From: CAYRSS01 sp964426945
GTDB taxonomy: Bacteria; Planctomycetota; Phycisphaerae; UBA1845
Length of the DNA stretch: 64,000 nt
Direction of reading: 5' to 3'
NCBI GenBank assembly: GCA_964426945.1
Contig: CAYRSS010000006.1
Location: 62,001 to 126,000, forward strand
The notes beneath the pieces were generated by a model. That model saw only the letters and a list, made by a program, of their open reading frames with translations, was not told where the DNA came from and made no database searches. The number at the start of each line of letters is the position of its first letter. Position 1 is the first letter of the stretch. A program made the translations under genes and the position numbers. This document shows positions 34,325 to 42,100 of the stretch, one piece after another.

Positions 34325-36787
34325 ATGACTCGACGCATTCTCGCTGCAATGATGCTCGCTCTGGCGGCTCTGGCCACTCCGGCCCTGGCCGATCCGGTCG
34401 GCACGGCGTTTACGTATCAAGGCCGCCTCAAGAGTGCGGGGGCGCCGGCCAACGGCGATTACGCGATGGTCTTCACGCTCTGGAACGATCCGACGGCGAC
34501 GGCCGGCGCCAACCAGGTTGGTTCGGCAATCGAGTTCGACGGCCTTGGCGGCAATCCGGCGCCGGTCAGTGTGGTCGATGGTCTGTTCACCGTGACGCTG
34601 GACTTCGGTGCGGTATTCACGGGCAATGCGCTGTGGCTGGAAGTCGAGGTGGCGGGTACGCCGCTGTCGCCACGGAGCGAGCTTACGCCCGCACCACACG
34701 CGGCGTTCTCCACCGCGCCGTGGATCACGGCCGGCACCAACATTCACTATCTGATGGGCAACGTCGGCATCGGGACGAGCAACCCGGCCGCCAGGTTGCA
34801 GGTGGACGACGGCGCGATTCGTGTGCGCAACAACGCGGACAACAAGAACTGGGATCTCGCCTACGACGCGACGAGCAACTACTTCTACGTGGACGAGTTC
34901 GGCGCCGCGCGGCGGTTCGTCATTGAGAACGGCGGCAACGTCGGCATCGGAACCACGAATCCTGATCGTCACCTGGTGGTGAAGAGCCCGATTTCGCGCA
35001 ACGAGAGCACGTGGATCCAGATCGACTCGGGTGGCGTCTCTTCCCAGTACTCCGGCCTCGAGCTGATGGACCGCGGCGCCGCCAAGTGGGAAGTGGGCAA
35101 GACCCCGAGCAACGAGTTCTACGTCGAGGAGCCCGGCGTCGCCCGTCGGCTCACCATTCAGCCCGGCACGGGCAATTTCCAGCTCACGAATGACGCCTCG
35201 ATCTCCGGCGTGGACCAGATCATCGGTTTCAACGACCTTCGCCTGGCGGCCGACAGCACCGGCGGGCCTGACATGGTGATTCAGCCGAGCGGCAACGTCG
35301 GCATCGGCACGACCACGCCGGGCAACAAGCTCACCGTGGCGGGCATCATCGAGACCACCAGCGGCGGCATCCGCTTCCCCGACGGTTCGGTGCAGACCAC
35401 GGCGGGCGGCGGTGGAGGTGGTGGCGGATCGTGGGCCTCGGCCGGCAGCAACATCCACAATCTCAACGCCGGCAACGTCGGCATCGGCCTTAGCGATCCC
35501 GCCTCGAAGCTCGAGGTCAACGGCGGCGTTCGCGCACTGGGCGGAGCGCCGGACGGTGATCCAGGCAGCGTGAACGTCGGCTACGCCTTCGAGAACTCGC
35601 CCAACTCCGGCGTGTTCGCACCGTCCGCCGGCCAGGTCTCGCTCTTCGTGCAGGGTGCACGAGGCATGATGATCACGCCGACCGGATTCGTTCCCGACCC
35701 GGCGGTGCATCTCGGTATCGACTCCATCTCCGACGCCCTGATTCAAACGGGCCGGCTGAACGTCCGCGGCCTCTTCGGTGAATTCGCCGGCACGGCGATC
35801 ACGGCCAGCGGCGGCGACGGCTTCCCCGCGATCCGCGTCGACACCGGGGGCGATGATGCCGTCGGCATCTATGTCCAGGGAAGTCTCGGAGCGAACAGCG
35901 TCGGCGTGCTCGCCACCGGCGACACCGGTATCTCCGGTGAGGGCGAGACGTACGGTGTCTCCGGTTTCAGCGGCGACACGGGTGTTAACGGAACCGGCGC
36001 CCAGATCGGCGTCGAGGGCATCGGTCTCGGCTTCGGCGGCAGCATCGGCGTCCGCGGCGAGGCTCCCGGCGTGGCCATTCACGGCGACGGCGGCATCGGC
36101 GTCCGAGCCACCGGCCACCTCTACGGGATCCAGGCCGAGCTTCCCGCCGACCCGGAGATTGCCGTGGGCCACGCCATCATCGCCTTCGTCGAGGACGAGG
36201 TGAATGACTTCGCGGCCACGTTCCACGGCAAGGTGCATGTGGATGGCATGCTCAGCAAGGCCGGTGGCACGTTCAAGATCGACCACCCGCTCGATCCGGA
36301 GAACAAGACGCTCTCGCACTCTTTCGTGGAAAGCCCGGACATGATGAACATCTACAACGGCAACGCCGTGACCGACCGGAACGGCGAAGCGTGGGTCGAG
36401 CTGCCCGCTTACTTCGACGCCCTGAACCGGGATTTCCGCTATCAGCTCACCGTCGTGGATACGGAGCAGTTCGCGCAGGCCCGCGTCTTCCGCAAGATTG
36501 AGGGCAACCGCTTTGGCATCAAGACGGATCGCCCGGGCGTGGAAGTGTCGTGGCAGGTGACCGGTGTGCGCCAGGATCCCTGGGCCGAGCAGAACCGCGT
36601 GCAGGTCGAGGAACTCAAGCCCGAAGCGCAGCGCGGGTTCTACCTGAACGCCAGGGCGTATGGCCAGCCGGACGAGAAGGCCCTGCGTCACTACACGAGA
36701 AGCTCGCTCGATGCGTTGACGAACGCCGATGCCGCCGATGCCGACCAGGCCCGGCCGGGCGTCGCGACGAACGCGCAGCCGCAGTAA
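34325..36787 (+). CDS. Large secreted GNVGIGT-repeat protein
   Basis: This is a protein of 820 residues. ATG 34325 has AAGGGG upstream. The signal peptide is MMLALAALATPALA. The N-terminal part has GTAFTYQGRLKSAGAPANGDY, a carbohydrate-binding-like start seen in many planctomycete exported proteins. Several units of GNVGIGTxxPxxxLxV occur (near 34759, 34942, 35294 and 35476), as in tail-fibre-like or trimeric adhesin proteins. A central Gly-rich stretch (TAGGGGGGGGSWAS) is followed by Gly/Val repeats such as GVLATGDTGISGEGETYGVS. The C-terminal 150 residues (FKIDHPLDPENKTLSHSF) match a conserved segment of phage-tail-like exported proteins in this group. Function is unknown. A surface fibre is an inference. 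Confidence 0.75.
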   Translation: MTRRILAAMMLALAALATPALADPVGTAFTYQGRLKSAGAPANGDYAMVFTLWNDPTATAGANQVGSAIEFDGLGGNPAPVSVVDGLFTVTLDFGAVFTGNALWLEVEVAGTPLSPRSELTPAPHAAFSTAPWITAGTNIHYLMGNVGIGTSNPAARLQVDDGAIRVRNNADNKNWDLAYDATSNYFYVDEFGAARRFVIENGGNVGIGTTNPDRHLVVKSPISRNESTWIQIDSGGVSSQYSGLELMDRGAAKWEVGKTPSNEFYVEEPGVARRLTIQPGTGNFQLTNDASISGVDQIIGFNDLRLAADSTGGPDMVIQPSGNVGIGTTTPGNKLTVAGIIETTSGGIRFPDGSVQTTAGGGGGGGGSWASAGSNIHNLNAGNVGIGLSDPASKLEVNGGVRALGGAPDGDPGSVNVGYAFENSPNSGVFAPSAGQVSLFVQGARGMMITPTGFVPDPAVHLGIDSISDALIQTGRLNVRGLFGEFAGTAITASGGDGFPAIRVDTGGDDAVGIYVQGSLGANSVGVLATGDTGISGEGETYGVSGFSGDTGVNGTGAQIGVEGIGLGFGGSIGVRGEAPGVAIHGDGGIGVRATGHLYGIQAELPADPEIAVGHAIIAFVEDEVNDFAATFHGKVHVDGMLSKAGGTFKIDHPLDPENKTLSHSFVESPDMMNIYNGNAVTDRNGEAWVELPAYFDALNRDFRYQLTVVDTEQFAQARVFRKIEGNRFGIKTDRPGVEVSWQVTGVRQDPWAEQNRVQVEELKPEAQRGFYLNARAYGQPDEKALRHYTRSSLDALTNADAADADQARPGVATNAQPQ

Positions 36788-36888
36788 ATCGTTTGGACCA
36801 CAGACCGCAGGCTGACACGTAACGCAGCCTGCATTCACGCAACACACAAAACCCGCCCGCGGGCGGCACTGACGAAAGGAAGACTACG

Positions 36889-37587
36889 ATGATGCGAAAC
36901 GTTCTATCCCAGACCGGTTCTCTTGTCCGCCGAACGACGGCCGCCGCCTGCAGGTCGCTGTGCCTCAGGCTGGCGTTGGGCCTGATGCTCGTCCCGGCCG
37001 TCGCTCATGCCCAGCCTTTCTCGATCGACTGGCACACGATCGACGGCGGCGGGACCGGGAGCAGCGACGACGGGCAGCCGGGCGGCTTTGAGCTGGCTGG
37101 CACAATCGGCCAGCACGATGCCGGGTCGATGGCCGGCAGCGAATTTGAGGTGTCCGGAGGGTTCTGGCAGTCGTCGGAATCCGTGGCCCCAGGCGCGTGC
37201 TGCTTCGACGGGGTGTGTGAGGATGGTATCGCACCCGGCTTCTGCACGACTTTCATCTGCGACGTGGCCGCCTACCTGCCGGAGACCTTCCAGGGTTGCT
37301 ACGGCGACGCGAACGGCGACGGCGTCGTCACGGCCGGCGATCGCGGGTTTGTCTCCGCCAACATCGGGACAATCGACGCGGAGATGCTGTGCCTCTTCGA
37401 CATGGACGGCAACGGATTCGTCACGCCTGCCGATCGCGGGTTCATCAGCGCGAATCTCGGGCAGTGTGCGGACCTGCCCGACTACCAGAACGGCAGCGGC
37501 CAGAACGCCGGCGCGCCCGACACCCGATTCGCCACGGCCACATTCTTGGGCCCGGGCACGCTCTGCAGCGAAGATCCCTGTCCCTGA
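36889..37587 (+). CDS. Secreted dockerin-like protein with the shared C-terminal tail
   Basis: This is a protein of 232 residues. It has a long Arg-rich leader (LVRRTTAAACRSLCLRLAL) and a signal-peptide core ending AHA. A short domain typical of planctomycete exported proteins follows: IDWHTIDGGGTGSSDDG and LAGTIGQHDAG, ending SGGFW. A Cys joint (GACCFDGVCEDGIAPGFC) leads to two dockerin-like loops, DANGDGVVTAGDRGFVSANI and DMDGNGFVTPADRGFISANL, then the tail DYQNGSGQNAG...GPGTLCSEDPCP. The last 35 residues are identical in protein and DNA to those of the 29782 gene. A role in attachment is suggested by the dockerin-like pair, but no cohesin was seen in the window. Confidence 0.8.
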   Translation: MMRNVLSQTGSLVRRTTAAACRSLCLRLALGLMLVPAVAHAQPFSIDWHTIDGGGTGSSDDGQPGGFELAGTIGQHDAGSMAGSEFEVSGGFWQSSESVAPGACCFDGVCEDGIAPGFCTTFICDVAAYLPETFQGCYGDANGDGVVTAGDRGFVSANIGTIDAEMLCLFDMDGNGFVTPADRGFISANLGQCADLPDYQNGSGQNAGAPDTRFATATFLGPGTLCSEDPCP

Positions 37588-37664
37588 CCGACGACGATCA
37601 CGCGATTCAGCCGGGCTGTCACCGCGATCGATGCGAGAGGCGACGCACTCGCTCTCGGTTGATC
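37479..37664 (+). repeat. 186-bp direct repeat, copy B
   Basis: This is the second copy of the segment at 31002-31187, at an offset of 6477 bases. The identical part covers the coding tail. It stops at GGTTGATC, after which the sequences are unrelated. Confidence 0.95.
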
Positions 37665-37933
37665 AAGTGCGACTGACTGCGAGAATCCTTGCGCCGCCGC
37701 TGCTCCGGCACGTTGAGTCCTCGCGCGATTCTCGCTAAGCTCCAGATGGGAGAGGTGTCTGTTCGGGTCCGGCTCGTTGATGGCCGTCGCGGGCATCGCG
37801 GGGATTCGACAGGCGCTCTGCCAGTCTGCTCCCGTCTACCCTTGTCCATCAATGAGCGATGAGCGTCGTCGTCCGTGTCGGGCCGATACGGCCCGGGCGA
37901 CGCGGTCAGTGGGGACTTCACCGGCGGAGCGTC

Positions 37934-38809
37934 ATGGCACGCGCCGGCAGTTTACCGGACTTCACATCGGCGGGCGCAGTCGCGGCCAGGGAGCCCGTGC
38001 CCGATGGGCGGGAGCTGCGCGAACTCTTTCTCGGGCTGGTACCGGCACGATTCAGCAGGCTGACGGGCGCGCCGATCGGCTGGGCGCTGGTCCGTGGCCG
38101 CGAGAACGGCGTGGTCGAGGCACTTGAGCATCCTCTCTGCACCCGCTGCCCCGCCAGGAACGTGTGTCCGCGCAACTGGGCGCGCGAGGTGCCGACGCTG
38201 ATCGCCTGGCCGGTAACACAGCGGGGTCGTTGCGCCTCGCGAAACTGGTGTTCGATCGTACCGGTGGCGGAAGACGGTCGGTGTCTCGCGGCCTGTAAAA
38301 TCGTCGATCGACCGACAGCGGCCACCGAGGAGTTTGATCGCCGTTTCGAACTGCTCGGTGTGCTGGTGGAGAACTTCGTCCTGTCGCTGCGGGCGGGCGG
38401 TCCGCCCGCGGCGGGGCTGCCGGCTGGCGACGGGATCGCGAAGGACGCCGGCCATCCGCTCGTCCGTCGAGCCGTGGCCCACATCGAGGATCACTTCCAT
38501 GAGGCGGACCTGTCAGTAGGCCGGGTTGCCGCAGCGCTGGAGTCCAACGCGTCCTACCTGGGCCATGTCTTTGCCGCGCAGACCGGTTTGCGCATGCACG
38601 TCTACATTGCGCAACGGCGGATCGAGCAGGCCGGCCGTCTGCTGACCACGACGAACTGGCAGGTCAAGCGCGTGGCCTATGTCACCGGTCATCACAGCGC
38701 AGACTGGTTCAGCCACGTCTTTCGACGGCATACTGGCCTGACTCCGGGCGAGTTCCGCCGCCGGGCGCATCGCCTCAGCAGCCATCAACCGCCTTGCGGC
38801 TTCACCTAG
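37934..38809 (+). CDS. AraC-family transcriptional regulator with Cys-rich sensor domain
   Basis: This is a protein of 291 residues from ATG 37934, which follows CGGAG. The open frame extends to 37859 without a better start. The N-terminal 160 residues carry CTRCPARNVCPRNW, RGRCASRNWC and RCLAACKIV, a Cys pattern like the PocR-type ligand- or metal-binding domain of some AraC proteins. The C-terminal 100 residues are two helix-turn-helices: VRRAVAHIEDHFHEADLSV with RVAAALESNASYLGHVFA, then AQRRIEQAGRLLTTTNWQVK with VAYVTGHHSADWFSHVFRRH and TGLTPGEFRRR, the AraC signature. It lies between the dockerin-type genes, which it may regulate. Confidence 0.85.
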   Translation: MARAGSLPDFTSAGAVAAREPVPDGRELRELFLGLVPARFSRLTGAPIGWALVRGRENGVVEALEHPLCTRCPARNVCPRNWAREVPTLIAWPVTQRGRCASRNWCSIVPVAEDGRCLAACKIVDRPTAATEEFDRRFELLGVLVENFVLSLRAGGPPAAGLPAGDGIAKDAGHPLVRRAVAHIEDHFHEADLSVGRVAAALESNASYLGHVFAAQTGLRMHVYIAQRRIEQAGRLLTTTNWQVKRVAYVTGHHSADWFSHVFRRHTGLTPGEFRRRAHRLSSHQPPCGFT

Positions 38810-39156
38810 GAACGGCGGCGCCGCGCGTTCACTGCGACTCTACTCCCTTTGACTTTCTTCGATCTGCGCCGGGGCGCGGAGTTCGCGGTTGTCGCGGGCC
38901 GCGGCGCGCTGAAGACTCCATTCCGGCAGGCAGACGCTCGACATGCGGAAGCGCCCGACCCGGCGGCTGCGGTCAAGGTGGCTTCCGCTGCCGCGCGGTC
39001 TGCCGCCGTCCTGTGCTCGGATGGACAGGCGAAGGTGCTTCGGTCCGCGGGCCTGGCAGCCCGCGGACGCCTCCCCGTCCGGGACTCTGTGCTGCAACAA
39101 TCTGTGCGCCGGAGTCCTCACCGGTCGGCGCGCCCGCCAGAACTGGAGGTCTTCCC
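38810..39156. other. Intergenic region upstream of the large modular protein
   Basis: The open frame of the large gene continues through this stretch but lacks a start with a ribosome site or signal peptide. The encoded residues are Arg/Ala-rich and unlike the modular protein. It probably holds the promoter of the 39157 gene. I see no clear -35/-10 pair. Confidence 0.45.
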
Positions 39157-42100
39157 ATGGTTCACCTGTTTTTCATCGCGCCGGTCGGCGCCACTCGGAT
39201 CCGGCCGTGCGCCTTTCATCACGGTGTTTGCGCGTTTGTGGCGATGATGGCTGTGCTTGCGGCGCCGCCACGCCGGAGCCATGCCATTACCGTGCTCTAT
39301 CAAGCTCCCGGCACATCGGTAACCACGGGCCTGGCGCACAGCGACGTCGAGTTCGAGAATCCGCTCGCCGGTGGTGAGACGGTACTCTCGCAGCCCCTGT
39401 TTGAGTGGCGCGACGCCGACTACTTGGCCGGTCCTCCTCCCTGGTATGACGACTGGACGGTCGCGGGCGCAGGCGTGATCGACGGCAACGCCAACGAGGT
39501 ATGGATGCGCCAGGCGGGGCAATCAATCACAACGTCCACCACCCGTTCGGGCCGGTGGATGTCCGTGCATCTGATCGGCGACGCCAATGACGGCGTGGCC
39601 GACGTGCACGTAGACGGCGTGCTCGTTGCGACGCTCGACATGGGGTCCAACCTGCTGGACCGGGCCGTCGTGCTGGTCAGCGGCCTCGCCGACACCCTGC
39701 ACCAGGTGCGGGTAAGCAGTGTGGGGCCCGGTGCACTCCGTGGTGTGGATGTGGCTGCGTTCGGCGCGGCGCTGCTCGGGCCGCCGCCGGACTCCTACAA
39801 ATGGCAACAGCCACCCCAGCCGCTCAGTTCCGGCCCCGTCTATGATGGCTGGGACGAACTGTCAGTGTTCCTCGGCCCGCAGATCGGCGCCGATGACTGG
39901 GTCTGTGAGACCAGCGATCCGGTGACCCGCATCCGCTGGTGGGGCTCATACCTCGGATGGAAGGAGCCGGTGCCGCCGTATCTGCCAGACGCGTTTCACC
40001 TGACCATGTGGACGGATGTGCCGGCCGGCACTGATCAGGAATTCAGCCATCCCGGCCAGGTCATCTGGGGGGTGGACTGTTTCGACTACACCTGGGAGTT
40101 CGTCGGGTGGGACTACAGCCCGATCACCCATGAGATCGAGGCGACGTTCCTGTTCACACAGGAGCTTCGACCGGAGGAGTATTTCCAACAACCCGGTGTC
40201 AGTGCCATCTACTGGCTCAGCGTCGCCGCCTTCGAGCCGCTGGGTCAGCCGACGGACTATCCATGGGGTTGGAAGACTCGTCCCCGCGATCCGACATCGC
40301 CGGCCCCGGACGACGCCGTGGTGATCTGGGCGCCGACCGATCCGCAGCCGGGCATGGTCTTTCAGGCCGGCGCCCCGCTGTGGTTCCCGACGCCTGACGA
40401 GTCCTGGGACTTCGCCTTCGAGTTGGAATCGGCTCCGCTGCTGTCGGTTGTGAAGTTTGTCTCGGAGCCGGAACCCGATCCCGCCGGAGGACCGTGCTAT
40501 TTCGGCTTCGACGAGGAATCGGTGTGGTGGATTCCCCCCGGCCAGATCGTGGCCGACGACTGGCTCTGCGCGGACGATCTGCCCGTGACGGCGCTGGAGT
40601 GGTGGGGCTCGTACCAGTTCTGGGTCGAGCCGTTCCCGCCGGCCGACGCCCCGGAGATGTTCCACGTCGGCATCTGGACCGATGTGCCCGCGGGAGTGGA
40701 TCAGCCCTTCAGTCACCCGGGACAGATGGTGTGGGAGTTCTGGGCGCCACGCGGTGCACTCCAGGAGGTCACAGATCTGTGCGATGAGTACCCCACGCAG
40801 TTCCATTCCTATACCGATCAGTCCTTCCGCTATCGGCTGGACCTGCCGCGCGAGTGGTGGTTCTGGCAGGAGTCCAATCCACCGGCCGTCAACATCTACT
40901 GGCTCAGCGTGGCCGCGTGGTATCCCGCCGGTCCGCCCTGCGCCTGCAATGGTGATGTCAATCGAGACGGGATCATCAACTCGATCGACATCAACCTGGT
41001 TCAGTTCAGCTTCGGCTGCCCGGTTGGCACCGGCAACCTGGTCTGCGACCGCGCGGACGTGAACTGTGACGGCATGGTGTCGCCACAGGATCTCGCGGTG
41101 CTGAACTGCCAGTTCGCCGGTGTTCCTTGGCCGCCGAACCAGCAATGCTGCGTGCAGGTGCCGGGCCCGCGCACGGGCCATCCCTGGGGCTGGAAGACAA
41201 GGCCGCATCGGCCGCTCGCCCCGGATGACGCCGTCAGGATCTTCGACCCGGTAGAGCCGGCCCTTGGCGCCGCGTATCTGCTGGGGATGCCCGTCGAGAC
41301 CCTGGAAGAAGGAAGCTGGGACACGGCCTTCGTGATCTGGTCTTCGGATCCTCGTCCGCCGCTGATGAAGTGGTCGCAGCCGCCGGTAGTGTACACGGGC
41401 GGCGAACCGTTCTTCAACGGGTGGGACGAAATCTCCGTGTTCGGCGGGCCGCAGGTCGTCGCGGACGACTGGGTCTGCTCGACCGAGACGCCGGTGACGG
41501 ATGTGCACTGGTGGGGTTCGTTCCTGGGATGGCGGGAAACGTACCCGCCGTCGTTCGCCTTGCCGGATTCCTTCCAGTTGGCGATCTGGACTGATGTCCC
41601 CGCGGGTGTCGATCAGCCGTTCAGCCATCCCGGCGCCGTGCTGTGGGAGCATCCGTGTGTCGACTACACCTGGGAGTTCGTCGGCTGGGACGTCGATCCG
41701 CGCGACGGGACCGGGGCGAATCTCGACAGTCTGTTCCGTTTCACTTGCGATCTGCCGCCGGGCGCGTGGTTTGATCAGGGCCCGGTGAACAGCATCTTCT
41801 GGCTGAGCATCGCGGCGATGTACCCGACCCTGCCGGGGCCGTCGCCGACGTGGGGCTGGAAGACAACGCCGCGACTCGACGCGCAATCGCCCGACGACGC
41901 GGTGGTGGTGTTTGACCCGCTGACGCCCCTGATCGGCATGACCTACGGAGCCGGTGCGCCGCTCTGGTGGCCGACGCCGGAGTCGTCGTGGGACGTGGCG
42001 TTCGAGCTGACGACGCGTGACGTCACCCCGCCCGAGGCCTGTTGTCTGCCGCTCGGGGCATGCACTGATGTGACGCCGGACGTGTGCAACCAGCAGCTCG

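Noticed and set aside
34208..36847. Minus-strand frame of 879 codons opposite the GNVGIGT-repeat gene
   Set aside because: Its regular Asp/Val repeats mirror the plus-strand Gly/Val repeats; no start signal and no signal peptide.
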